Position numbers and translations under genes: made by a program. A model generated the notes under the pieces. That model saw nothing but the letters and a program-made list of their open reading frames with translations. It had not been told where the DNA came from and did no database searches. A stretch of DNA of 64,000 bases from the NCBI RefSeq assembly GCF_034702125.1, contig NC_085876.1, positions 28,101,052 to 28,165,051 of the forward strand, given 5' to 3'. The DNA is from Engraulis encrasicolus. Taxonomy: Eukaryota; Chordata; Actinopteri; Clupeiformes; Engraulidae. Shown here in pieces: positions 32,222-42,010 of the stretch; the stretch's first letter is position 1; each line of letters starts with the position of its first letter.

Positions 32222-32508
32222 TATATGGCCAAGAGGAATTAATTCCGTGAGATTGCTGAAAAATTTGACGTGGCACAAGGGGCAGCCCATAATGTGGTGG
32301 TTGAGATGTCGAAGGCTGTGCGTCAGCTCGACCCTAAATACATTCTCTGGCCTTCAGCCTGCCAGAAAGCGACCATTAAGGCGGCTTTTCGGGCATCTTG
32401 TGGCATAGATGTGATCATTGGTGCCATTGATGGTTACCACATTAAGATACAGAGGCCCAAAGTGCAGGGCCAAGTCCATGGCAAAAACGGGTGGACGGAT
32501 GTTGGATG
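32222..32508 (+). pseudogene. PIF/Harbinger transposase fragment 2
   Basis: Reads FREIAEKFDVAQGAAHNVV (helix-turn-helix), RQLDPKYILWPSACQKATI and IIGAIDGYHIKIQRPKVQG (first catalytic Asp), then breaks. It overlaps fragment 1 at near identity and extends further N-terminally, so the two come from one family. An in-frame stop lies before FREI. Confidence 0.85.
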
Positions 32509-32689
32509 AATGTAATGTAGTGTAACATATTGAAAAGTCAAACAAAGAAAAAGTAGCAGCATAGAAGCCTGGGTGCCAATAGAGAGCTGTGGTTGGACTG
32601 GCGGAGGTGCGGCCACTCCACAAACATCCAGGCCCCACCCTTGAGCTCACTCCCTGTCAGCTGAGAGAGGCAAATTAGTAATCTGTGTT

Positions 32690-32850
32690 TCAAGATGACA
32701 GGGGCATCACAATCTCCAGAACACCCGAGTTGGCTCTGTTGAAACTGTCTCATAATTTGGACTTTGATATTACTGTTGTTGTTATTAAATTTTCCCAGCA
32801 TTCCATTAAAGCACTCAAATGAAAAACACCAAAAAGAATAAACTGGTCCG
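32690..32850 (+). repeat. Repeat of Harbinger 3' flank
   Basis: CTCCAGAACACCCGAGTTGG to AAAAAGAATAAACTGGT duplicates 31640-31775 in direct orientation with few changes. Confidence 0.8.
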
Positions 32851-33850
32851 TAATGCAACATATAGTATTTCAAATGAAGGTGTAGACGCATGTTTGGGGT
32901 GTGAGATAGATGTTTCAGCTCACTTGACAGGATAGCGTTGCGGTGGTATGTCGGAGTATAGAAGACAGCGTCAGAGGTCGAGTTGCTTTTTTATAGAAAG
33001 GTGTGCGCTTTTATTTTAGGCAATGGCAAAACAGAAATCAGATCAAAAGCAAAATAGACAGCAGCAGTTGAAATACTAGAACTCTGAGGTTAACAGCGTT
33101 TTCACCTAAACGAAGTCAGCTCACAGCAGCTGCTTCCAGCTCTCTCTAACTGGGTTTTTATCAACCCAACAACGTGAAAATCATTACCAATTATCCAATG
33201 ACTTCACATCTTCATTAATTGGTCCAGAGGACCTCACATCACCATCAGCTGCACATTCTTTAAATCATAAGTAACAAGAGAAATTAACAGTTGCCCAAGC
33301 ACATATCACAAATAATTCAAAAATATTACAAACATAAACACCCCACATATCAAACATCAGGCCGCACTTAAAATCTCCCACTTCCCAAAGTCATTTGATG
33401 GAATGCCACTGTAGCGGTGTGCATTCCACACAGCGACCAAACGAATGTTCACTGCTTACAAGCTCACACTCGCAGCAAACTGGTGTTGCAAGGTTGGGAA
33501 TTTGTGTGTGTGTGTCTGCAAAATGCATGCCCGTCCATTTTCTGTGGTAATCAGTTCATCAAACACAGGCAATGAGTCTTTAAAATAACAGCTGATCAGT
33601 GAGAAGGGAGTCTTCTCACCGGTTGCAGTGCAAGGGGCTAAACAGATTCACAAATTTTGAGAGAACCTGCTACCTCTAGTTTATCCATGAATATGACTCT
33701 GGAGTAGAGTATGACACAAGCCTGCACAAAGTCAAACCACATGTCATAATGTCCCTCACTGATTTTTTTCTTCTTCAATTGAGCAAGAGGGTCATTATGC
33801 CTGACCTGGCTGGCTGCCTCGGACTGGCTGAGGAAATCCAGGACGTCCTG
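32851..33850. other. No gene seen
   Basis: AT-rich sequence without a stable frame. I looked for a long terminal repeat (polyadenylation-like TTTTATTTTAGG near 33010) but found no partner. Confidence 0.45.
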
Positions 33851-34314
33851 CTGCCTTCCCCTTACTGGCCGGGAAGGGCCAGGCAGAGGGCGCAGGTTTC
33901 ATTTCCCAGGGCCAGAGCTTGGGCCTGGCGCGCCGCAGTGAAGGCCTCCTGCAGCTGCTGCTTTTCCAGCCTGGCCTCCAGCTGGGCTGCCTGCTTCCTC
34001 CGTTTCTCTGCCTCCTTGGCAGCCTTCTCCGCTGCCACCTGCTGCTGGCGGAGAAGCCGTTGCTCAGCCTTCTGCTGTTTGGCCTGCTGCAGTGTTGCTT
34101 CCTCTTCCCGCCTCTGACTCAGCTGTGCTGCATGTTCGTCACTGGTGATGACGCGGGCGGGCAGACGCATTCTCCTGCCACGCCCCCGGCTCGGCTGGTC
34201 TACCTCTGGGGCCAGCAAAATTTCTGCCAGGTAATGAGGTATGACCCGGTCCTTCACCAGGGGGTTAGGGCCCCGGAGACAGGTGGGGCATTGTCCGGTG
34301 GCGGAGAACACAGC

Positions 34315-34503
34315 GTTGTGGGGGGAGGAAGAGGAGGATGCTGCTGCGGTGTTGGTGGAGAAGGAGGAGGCCCCAGCGTTGTTAGGGGAGGAAGAGGATG
34401 AGGATGCTGCGGTGTTGGTGGACGAGGAGGAGGCCCCAGCGTTGTTAGGGGAGGAAGAGGAGGAGGGTGCTGTAGTGTTGGTGGAGGAGGAGGCGTTGCT
34501 GTT
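34315..34503. repeat. 63-bp in-frame minisatellite
   Basis: GTTGTTAGGGGAGGAAGAGG starts at 34378 and 34441, with a variant at 34315. The period is 63 bp, divisible by three, so it keeps a frame encoding Ser-rich repeats inside the pogo remnant. Confidence 0.88.
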
Positions 34504-34789
34504 GAGGGAACCGAAGGTGTTGGTGACGGTGGTGGATGGGGAGATGTTGGTGGTGGCTGATGAGGAGGAGGCCCAAGGCGTCGGGACGGTGACTGTGATG
34601 TTGGCGGGACCCCAGGGCGACGGCGTGGTGCTGATGGTGTTGCTGTGGGCGACATCTGTGGGGTGAACCGGGCGAAGTGCACCAGCCACCGGAGAAAGAG
34701 GTCACTGTCCATATACCCCGTGTCCGACACGCCGTAGAGAGCATTGGGGGGCCCCTGCAGGCTGTAGGCGTTGCTGGGGAGGCACTTTG

Positions 34790-35097
34790 TCAAGGGCAGT
34801 CATGGGTGAGCGGTTAGGGCGTCAGACTTGCATCCCAGAAGTTGCCGGTTCGACTCCCGACCCGCCAGGTTGGTGGGGGGAGTAATCAACCAGTGCTCTC
34901 CCCCATCCTCCTCCATGATTGAGGTACCCTGAGCATGGTACCGTCCCACCGCACTGCTCCCCATGGGGCGCCACTGAGGGCTGCCCCCTTGCACGGGTGA
35001 GGCATAAATGCAGTTTCGTTGTGTGCAGTGTTCACTTGTGTGCTGTGGAGTGCTGTGTCACAATGACAATGGGAGTTGGAGTTTCCCAATGGGCTTT
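34790..35097 (+). mobile_element. tRNA-derived SINE, full-length with 7-bp target duplication
   Basis: The tRNA-like head has GTGAGCGGTTAGGG (A box), ACTTGCATCCC around the anticodon and CCGGTTCGACTCCCG (B box). It is followed by a 230-bp body ending GGAGTTTCCCAATGGGCTTT. CACTTTG occurs on both sides (34783-34789 and 35098-35104). It is inserted in the pogo transposase, whose reading frame continues when the SINE and one repeat copy are skipped. Confidence 0.9.
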
Positions 35098-35949
35098 CAC
35101 TTTGCATAGATGATGAAAGGGGGGATGGCCTCCCCAGCGGCATTGATGCAGCAATGAACGGTGATATGCTGGCAGGTGGTGGCTTGTTTTGTATACTGTC
35201 CGGCTTTTTTTATGGCACAGGATGCGTTGGCTGGAGGAGCCCTTATCGTCAAAGCCAGTCTCGTCAGAATTGTAGACTTGCCCTGGGGCCCCGCTGAGTC
35301 CATGTTGGTCCCACAGGGGCTGGCAGATGTGGTGGAGCCAGTCAATCCTTGCTGCTGTGGCCCCGTGTAGACGCTCCACCTCCAGGAAACAGGCCCTCCT
35401 TGAGGCCACGTTGGGATGGCGAGCTCTGAACCGGCTCCACCACATCCGACTCAGCCCCTTCTCCATGTTCAGGAAAGGGTTGTTCCGTCCCGACGCCTTG
35501 ACTATCTGCGTGGCCAGCAGCAGGGCAACAGACTGGGTGATGGGGAAGCCGTGGGACGCCATCCAGAATATGTACCGGACCAGGGCCTCCTCCTCGGGCA
35601 GCAGTGCAGCATTTGGGTGGGGTAGCCTGGCGTACTTGCCCTTACGCCGGTCCTGCAGGGTGGTATGTGGCACCCCGAAGCGGCGGGCCACCTGCCGCAG
35701 GCTCCCGCCTTCCTCCAGGGCCTGCAAGGCCATCGTCATCTTCTCCTCTGAGTACTTTGGCCTAGGCATTACACAAGGCATATATGTAAGAAAAATTAGC
35801 CCAGAGACAGTCAGAGGTCAACATTATTACTGTGTGTGGTAAACGCTTAGGCCTACAATAATAACACTAGTGTAGTGGGAAGCATGATTAATAATACAAC
35901 TATTGTCATTATTACTACAATTGTTTTCAATATGAATGTGTATTGTTAC

Positions 35950-37744
35950 CAGTGTTGGGTATAGTTACTTTTGAAAGTAATTAGTTACGTTACTGCGTTA
36001 GTATCAATTAAAAGTAATCCGTTACGTTACTACGTTACCCATTAATAAAAATAACGCGTTAGAGTACTCCTGCGTTACCAACAAAATGCCTGTGGGGAGC
36101 GGCGCGCGGGGGGGTCCCGAAAGTTGCGCAATATAGCCTATCTATCGATCTAAAGGAAATCATAGACAATAATTGTAGATGCCCGTTGTTTTGTAACAAG
36201 ATGCAGAGGTGTGTATTACTGTTACCCAAGAGAGCAGATTCAACCTTCCACCTTTCACTTGTACAGAAGCTAGACAGGTGTTTTTTCCCGAAATAAGAAA
36301 ATGGTCACTCACATGGACCGCGGAAACGGCCGGGCCAGGGGGGCCGTGGCCCGGGTAACTTTTTGAAAAATAAATGAATGAAGGACTTGAAAAATAAATC
36401 CAAGTCAAAACCCGTGGACAATATCAAACTTAAACACAACCCTCGCTGTAATAATGCAATAAAGCGTTTCCCTACACCAATATTTCCTTGACCAATATTA
36501 ATATTTGACATGCGCGTGAATGTTGCAAAATCTGGAGTTCCAAGCAACAGCGCAGCACTGAAAATCGCGCGGAAGAAGTAGCCGAGGTTGAGTAAGGTCT
36601 CACCAAACCGTCCAAAACGGTTAATCATTTAATCATTTCGCTGAGCAGACAGCGATGCAAAGAAGCCAGGTTGCCGCGGGAACATAGGCTACAACAAGCG
36701 TTGCCACTTATTCATCTGAAAGCGCGGGTGGGGTCGCATGCGCTTTCACCGACTTCGATCAGCATTGAATGGTGCTTCAGTGCTCCCTGCAGCGTGCCGC
36801 GGGAATGTAGAGCACACACGAAAGTTTAACAAAAGCTCTGCTTATTTTTTTTATTGACAATCACCGCTGCCAAAAGAACACACAGCAAGGAATACTGCCA
36901 ACCATTATCCATCGAAAGGTTTTAATAGTGGATTACCAAGAAAGTTAGAGTTATCTTTGCAACCTCCACCAATGTAAGGGGCAGTGTAGGTGAGTCATGC
37001 TGATGTGATTATTAAACACTTGGATTTGGTTGTTTTAGTTTTGTTGGCTGTTTGGACATAAGTAAAATCATCCTGGCAACTGATGTATCCGCTCTCTCTC
37101 TCTCTCTCTCTCTCTCGTGCGCGCGCCCAGCTCCGATAAAACAGCAAACATAGCCTATCCCCAATGCACTCATCTGACCAAGCACCACAGAAGGTTCACT
37201 TCTTTGTGTTCAGTGTTTCTCATAGCTTAAGTAGGCTACTGGTATAAGCAAGCCCAAACCAACCAGGGGTGTTTTGAGGCCAGATGTTTTTTTAAATTCG
37301 AGGTTGAATTTTTTGCCATTGACAGGATTTTTCCACCGACACACAGATGGCACTTTACCAGTATGTTCTTGTCGTCCTTTTCGCTGTGAAACTCAAAGTA
37401 ATGCGCGTACCTCCACGTATCTAAAGCTGTCTTCTCTGCCATCTTGCCGGGAGTGACATACGTAGCAAACAGGTGCGCGCGCACACACCCACACACACCA
37501 TACCCACACACAAACAGAACGAGAATGGCCAGGAGCACAGACAGCAGCGCATCTGACGAAAGGACTTTAATAATTTTCTTTATCGAGGCCGGGACATTCG
37601 GGGTACTAACGAGTGCTTAGTTTGGCAAGTAACGAGTTACTAATTACTGAATTAGCAAAACTAACGCGTTAAGTTACTCGTTACTGAAAAAAACCCTTAA
37701 GAGTACTCTAACGCGTTATTTGTAACGCGTTACCCCCAACACTG
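35950..37744 (-). mobile_element. hAT element with 8-bp target duplication
   Basis: Starts CAGTGTTGGGTATAGTTACT, and the right end reverse-complements to CAGTGTTGGGGGTAACGCGT. ATTGTTAC flanks both sides exactly (35942-35949 and 37745-37752). Sub-terminal AACGCGTTA and related motifs occur on both arms. Inside lies a BED-finger exon (37236-37442, minus). A (CT)n tract is at 37086-37115. The catalytic part of the transposase is missing. Confidence 0.92.
37236..37442 (-). pseudogene. BED zinc-finger exon of hAT transposase
   Basis: From a Met at 37442 the frame reads MAEKTALDTWRYAHYFEFH and then VKCHLCVGGKILSMAKNST and SNLKKHLASKHP. The Cys pair (CHLC) and His pair (HLASKH) form the C2H2-type BED finger that hAT transposases use to bind DNA. 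Translation runs out after the finger. A splice-like GT may follow, but no downstream catalytic exon is found within the element. A reading starting further upstream is less likely because it is Leu/Val/Cys-rich. Confidence 0.8.
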
Positions 37745-37883
37745 ATTGTTACTATTGCAGTACAGTTTATATGTAATTATTTATGTGTTATTATTATTGT
37801 ACACTACACACATCATTATTACACTACACATCACTAACAACATGAAGACGCAAAAGGGAATGTTGTAGCACTAAATGAGTTCT

Positions 37884-38027
37884 ATAGGCCTCCTCTAGAG
37901 TGGCCCATTGCCTGGCCACTCTGTCAGGATCAAACCGCTCCCAGAATTGATCTGTCAGTTTCACGGACAATTCCTCCCACACCACCTTCTTCTTTCCTTT
38001 AGCTGCCCTCACCTTCGTAGAAGGCAT
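37884..38027 (-). pseudogene. Myb/SANT-like DNA-binding fragment 1
   Basis: Reads KVRAAKGKKKVVWEELSVK, FWERFDPDRVARQWATLEEAY. The Trp pattern (VWEEL, FWERF, QWATL) fits a Myb/SANT-like fold such as the accessory DNA-binding protein of Harbinger elements. It is nearly identical to part of fragment 2 at 40396-40821 but then diverges. Nearby CATGTCCACCTGACATTCAC (38130) also occurs at 31808. Confidence 0.65.
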
Positions 38028-38339
38028 TCTACGAACTGATGATAAACTGGTGCTGTTTTCCCAAACTTCCTTAGGTCACCATTAAGCTCAGATCTGGTGA
38101 AAGGCCTGTTCAATAAGCCTTTCTGTATTACATGTCCACCTGACATTCACTGAGTGTTTCTTCTCGTGTTATTATTTCTTCTTGACTAGCAGACTTCTTG
38201 CATAGATCATATTTGGACATTTGGGTCAATCTACGGCATGAACTGAATTTATTGTATAGTGGAACCAAATTAAAGTCACTACATATTATCTGGTCTCAAC
38301 ACACACACAAACACAACAAATGCAAACTGAAAACTTGAG

Positions 38340-38552
38340 AAGTGCTCCGAGGCGCAGAAAGCTCGTTTGGGTAGCGGCGCACAATGAATAGTCCACGTGC
38401 CTCGCAAAATGTGAAGCCTCGTTGGGCATTGTCACATGGTTTTTACGTTGCTGACACAAGCCTCGAAGCAAGGCTTCACATGTTAGGCCCACTTTTACTC
38501 TAAGCAGGCTTCGAAGCCTCGCTTCAAGTTCCCCATCACTACCTACGACTGG
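38340..38552 (-). mobile_element. hAT-like end fragment (TAGTGATGGGGAA)
   Basis: The right edge reverse-complements to TAGTGATGGGGAACTTGAAG followed by CGAGGCTTCGAAGCCTG. GAAGCCTCG / CGAGGCTTC motifs repeat inside. No opposite end is seen. Confidence 0.55.
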
Positions 38553-38783
38553 ATAGGAAGGCAAGGCAAGGCAAGTTTATTTATATAGCGCATTTCATAC
38601 ACAGGTGCAACTCAATGTGCTTCACAAAGTTAACAAATGTAAGTGAAAGGAAAACAGGGAAGAAAGAAGGAAATGAATTAGAGTCAAAAAACATTTAAAA
38701 CATTAAGATAAAACATAAGGTAAAAATAATAATAAAATAAAACATAAATAAACATAAAACCTTGAAAAACATACGCAGTCTTC

Positions 38784-39135
38784 AGATTTTAACTGTTCGA
38801 CGACAGAGGAGTCTGGCCCCCTTTTTGCCGTTTACCTGATAGAGTCTAGAATTGTTAGGGTTTTGTCTTCTCTTATTTTACCGTCTTTTCATTCAATCCT
38901 CAGAATTTAACTGTTCGACGACAGAGGAGTCTGGCCTCCTTTTTTCCGTTTACCTGATAGAGTCTAGAATTGTCAGGGTTTTGTCTTCTCTTATTTTACC
39001 GTCTTTTCATTCAATCCTCAGAATTTAACTGTTCGACGACAGAGGAGTCTGGCCTCCTTTTTTCCGTTTACCTGATAGAGTCTAGAATTGTCAGGGTTTT
39101 GTCTTCTCTTATTTTACCGTCTTTTCATTCAATAA
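38784..39135. repeat. Three 118-bp tandem units in LINE 3' region
   Basis: Units start at 38784, 38902 and 39020 with AGAATTTAACTGTTCGACGA (first copy has one change) and run to CATTCAATCCTC. The second and third are almost identical. Confidence 0.93.
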
Positions 39136-40370
39136 GTTAAGAAAGCATCTGAGAACAGCTTTGTCTTGAGTCTAGATTTAAAGCTATCAATAGTGGGTGC
39201 ATTTTTTACGTCATCTGGAAGCTGGTTCCAAAGCTTTGAAGCATAGAAGCTAAAGGCTGCCTCTCCACACTTTGTTTTGACTTTTGGAATCACCAGCAAA
39301 TTCTTCTCCGTTGACCTTAGTGACCTGGTTGGTGCATACAGCTGAAACATATCCTGTAGATATGTGGGTCCCATTCCATTTAATGATTTAAACACAAGTA
39401 GCATTGCCTTAAAATCAATTCTGTAGCTTGCTGGGAGCCAATGCAGCGATCTTAAAATTGGAGTAATGTGGTCAAACTTCCTTGTCTTTGTAAGAACCCT
39501 TGCAGCTGCATTTTGTACCAGTTGAAGCTGTTTAATGGTCTTATTTGGGAGGCCAGTAAAAAGACTGTTACAGTAATCAACCTTACTAGAAATGAAGGCA
39601 TGTATTAGTTTCTCCAGATCATGTTTAGACATAAGGCCCTTAAATTTAGAAACGTTTTTTATGTAATAAAATGCAGACTTAGTAATAGCTTTCATGTGAC
39701 TGTTGAAATTTAGGTCACTGTCAATGAGGACCCCAAGATTTTTAACTGTTTCCCTTGGTTTCAGTCCCTTCGTTTCAAGGATAGTAGCAATCTTTTGTCT
39801 CTCCTCTCTTTTCCCAAATATAATTACTTCAGTTTGTTCTGTGTTCAGCTGGAGGAAATTGTGAGACATCCATTTGTTAATTTGGTCCATGCAATGATAG
39901 AGTGATTCAAGGGGGGTGTAGTCATTGGGGGACATAGATAAGTAGAGCTGGGTATCATCCACATAGCTATGGTAATTTATGGAGTTATTCTCGATAATGT
40001 GTCCCAGTGGCAACATATACAGATTGAAAAGTAGTGGTCCCAGAATGGAGCCCTGGGGGACCCCACAATCCAGAGACATTGGTGATGAAGTATGTCTTCC
40101 AATGGCGACAAAAAAACTTCTTTGTTGTAAGTACGATTTTAACCAGTCGATCACTATGCCCGTAAAGCCAACCCAGTGTTCCAGTCTATGTAGTAGTATA
40201 GAATGATTAACTGTGTCGAAAGCAGCACTTAAATCGAGTAGCACCAAGACGGATGATTTGCCAGCATCAGAATTCAATCTTATGTCATTCATAACTTTAA
40301 TAAGAGCTGTTTCAGTGCTGTGGTAGGCACGGAAACCTGATTGAAACTTATCAAAATAGCTATTAGACAT
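39129..40370 (-). CDS. LINE reverse transcriptase (partial, open frame)
   Basis: This 413-codon open frame is the longest in the window. The order is SGFRAYHSTETALIKV, LVLLDLSAAFDTVNHSILL (motif A with catalytic Asp), CGVPQGSILGPLLFNLYML (motif B), YHSYVDDTQLYL (motif C as YVDD where the family often has YADD), LGVLIDSDLNF and thumb region, then RVLTKTRKFDHITPILRSL and the conserved C-terminal AAFSFYASKLWNQLP. It belongs to the L2/CR1 group of fish LINEs. The first Met is only the first in the surviving part: the N-terminal endonuclease is lost to 5' truncation. The absence of stops suggests a recent insertion. Expression is not implied. Confidence 0.9.
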   Translation of the reverse strand: MSNSYFDKFQSGFRAYHSTETALIKVMNDIRLNSDAGKSSVLVLLDLSAAFDTVNHSILLHRLEHWVGFTGIVIDWLKSYLQQRSFFVAIGRHTSSPMSLDCGVPQGSILGPLLFNLYMLPLGHIIENNSINYHSYVDDTQLYLSMSPNDYTPLESLYHCMDQINKWMSHNFLQLNTEQTEVIIFGKREERQKIATILETKGLKPRETVKNLGVLIDSDLNFNSHMKAITKSAFYYIKNVSKFKGLMSKHDLEKLIHAFISSKVDYCNSLFTGLPNKTIKQLQLVQNAAARVLTKTRKFDHITPILRSLHWLPASYRIDFKAMLLVFKSLNGMGPTYLQDMFQLYAPTRSLRSTEKNLLVIPKVKTKCGEAAFSFYASKLWNQLPDDVKNAPTIDSFKSRLKTKLFSDAFLTY

Positions 40371-40395
40371 TAAAAAGGCAGTTAATTGGTTAAAA

Positions 40396-40821
40396 ACAAT
40401 TTAGGAAACAATATAGGAAAAGGTTGTGGTGCCCACCCACGAGCTCACCCATTTCATTGAAATACTGGAACCTCACAGTTCCCTTTCCAGTGGACCGGTT
40501 GTTATCTTTAACCTTCTTGTAGGCCTCCTCTAGAGTGGCCCATTTCCTGGCCACTCTGTCAGGATCAAACCGCTCTCCGAATTTATCAGAAAGTTTCACG
40601 GACAACTCCTCCCACACCACCTTCTTCTTCTTCTTCTTCTTCTTTCCTTTGGCTGCCCTCACCTTCGCCGTGAGCTGAGAAAATGTTTTGAGCAGCCCCT
40701 GCCCATCCGCCTCCAAATACTTCCTCATCTGATCTACAATAAAGAGAGTGTGATCCCGGCTAAAGATGTTGTCAGTGAGGGAGGCCTCAGGGCCACGAGG
40801 GGAGTGACATTTCTTCCACAA
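40396..40821 (-). pseudogene. Myb/SANT-like DNA-binding fragment 2
   Basis: Reads FIVDQMRKYLEADGQGLLK, AKVRAAKGKKKKKKKKVVW, EELSVKLSDKFGERFDPDR, VARKWATLEEAYKKVKDNN and RFQYFNEMGELVGGH. The three Trp/aromatic positions and basic linker match Myb/SANT-like proteins encoded beside Harbinger transposases. A run of AAG codons (CTT repeats at about 40620-40645) has expanded the Lys tract. The frame is cut by the LINE at 40395, so the C-terminus is lost. Confidence 0.7.
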
Positions 40822-40955
40822 AGTGCAATGCCACTACCGCCAGGGTTGGAGTGTGGAACAGTCATAGGATGCTGTGAATGCTTGTCAGCTGTCCTTAATC
40901 ATCCCCTGCAATTACTGCGGACTGACAGCAGCAGTTCATTTTGCCACACACTGAA
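40822..40955 (+). mobile_element. Repeat R2, partial copy
   Basis: GCAATGCCACTACCGCCAGG, GGAGTGTGGAACAGTCATAG, TGTCAGCTGTCCTTAATCAT and CAATTACTGCGGACTGACAG align with 60985-61085 in the same orientation. Confidence 0.75.
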
Positions 40956-41775
40956 CTAGGGCTGTCTTAAATGATTATTTTATCAACTTTTACTTTATTT
41001 AACGATTATTTATTTATCTTTTTGGAAGGGAAAAACTGTGATATGCCACTTAACTTTGATCTGAAAAATAATAGACAAATAAAGCAGAGTGCACCTAGGG
41101 CCTATTAGGACAATGATTTAGAAAAAAGGGGACATTCTATAAATTAGTCACAGACTATAATAAATAGGCTATAGGCCCAATATAATATCTATTTGTTTCA
41201 GTTCAAATCAAGTATTAGCTTACATTTAGTGATATATGAAGAGGCCTAATTTATATAAGTAAAGTGTAAAAAAAATATGGGTTACTGTACTGCCCTACCA
41301 TTTCAAAACGCAGTATCTTGAAAATGGTCGGAAATTGGCTTTAAAATACCTTCTTTCTCTTGCGTTAAAAAATGTTGGTCCAACTTGGTCCCGTTTAAGA
41401 AAAAAACGTATTATTTTATACTACACGATTATACGGCGCTTTTTGGTTTTAGGAGGTTACGTCGTACTAGCCAAGAAAGCAGTATATACCAATATCTGCA
41501 CTTCTCCATTGACACTGTGGTTTTGGTGTAGACAGTAATACCAGAACAGAACACAGAATATTGATTTTTCAGCTAAAAATGAATGAGAATGTTGCTTTTT
41601 TAGTTTTCTTTCTTGTGTGCATAAATTTCCGACATAAAGTATTATATGGAAGTGTCATCACCACTTTACCTCCACCACAGTTGCGGGGCCAGAAAGGAAA
41701 CTTTAAAGCCTTTTTCCTCAGTTTGCCATTTCGAATTATACTGCGTTCTGAAATTGTAGGGCAGTATAGGTTAGG
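40956..41775. other. No gene seen
   Basis: AT-rich DNA without convincing frames or ends. Confidence 0.5.
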
Positions 41776-41778
41776 GCA

Positions 41779-41895
41779 GGGGTGTCAAACATACGGCCCG
41801 CGGGCCAGATCCGGTCCAGCAGAGGGTTTCATCCCGCCCGGTACATGTAGACTAGAGAAAAAAAATTATGAGCGTGTAGAAAAAAAATGAAGTCT
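41779..41895 (+). mobile_element. hAT-like end fragment (CAGGGGTGTCAAAC)
   Basis: CAGGGGTGTCAAACATACGG followed by CCCGCGGGCC is the familiar 5' end of a vertebrate hAT/Charlie-type element. The element breaks off after about 115 bp. Confidence 0.65.
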
Positions 41896-42010
41896 CTAGC
41901 CCATTCCTGTGCTGAGCTATGACTTTATATGTTAAATGACCGAAATGCACAAGTCCGCCACTGGGGGCAGCAAAGGAGGCCTGGCATGACAATGGGTCCC
42001 TTCGAAACAG

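Larger units (their letters stand above)
33862..35769 (-). pseudogene. pogo-type transposase, split by a SINE and internally rearranged
   Basis: From its start near 35769 the protein reads MPRPKYSEEKM with a psq-type HTH (SLRQVARRFGVPHTTLQDR). A CENP-B-like second HTH follows (LPEEEALVRYIFWMASHGF, KGLSRMWWSRFRARHP), then DDE-core start VYNSDETGFD (first Asp). A frameshift leads to HITVHCCINAAGEAIPPF. At 35098 the SINE interrupts. Beyond it (34782 downward) the frame continues CLPSNAYSLQGPP and GYMDSDLFLRWLVHF. The rest of the catalytic core, with the later acidic residues, is missing. A Ser/Asn/Thr-rich minisatellite (34315-34560) stands in its place. The tail IPHYLAEILL, ARVITSDEHAAQL, a long Gln/Lys/Glu coiled stretch and CALCLALPG is the pogo/Tigger-like C-terminus. 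Confidence 0.85.
38558..40395 (-). mobile_element. 5'-truncated L2/CR1-type LINE
   Basis: The 3' end (low coordinate) has GGCAAGGCAAGGCAAG, then TTTATTTATATAGCGCATTT, the inverse of the tail at 11640-11681. The body contains three 118-bp tandem units and an RT frame. The 5' end stops at about 40395 inside a Myb-like sequence, leaving no endonuclease domain. Confidence 0.9.

Noticed and set aside
32851..33850. LTR of a retrovirus-like element
   Set aside because: No second copy, no primer-binding site or polypurine tract, and no flanking gag/pol/env.
33919..34666. Plus-strand Leu/Glu-rich frames
   Set aside because: Antisense to the pogo C-terminus and its minisatellite.
34797..34870. Functional tRNA gene
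   Set aside because: Good B box, but it is the head of a SINE with a target duplication on both sides, inserted in a pogo gene.
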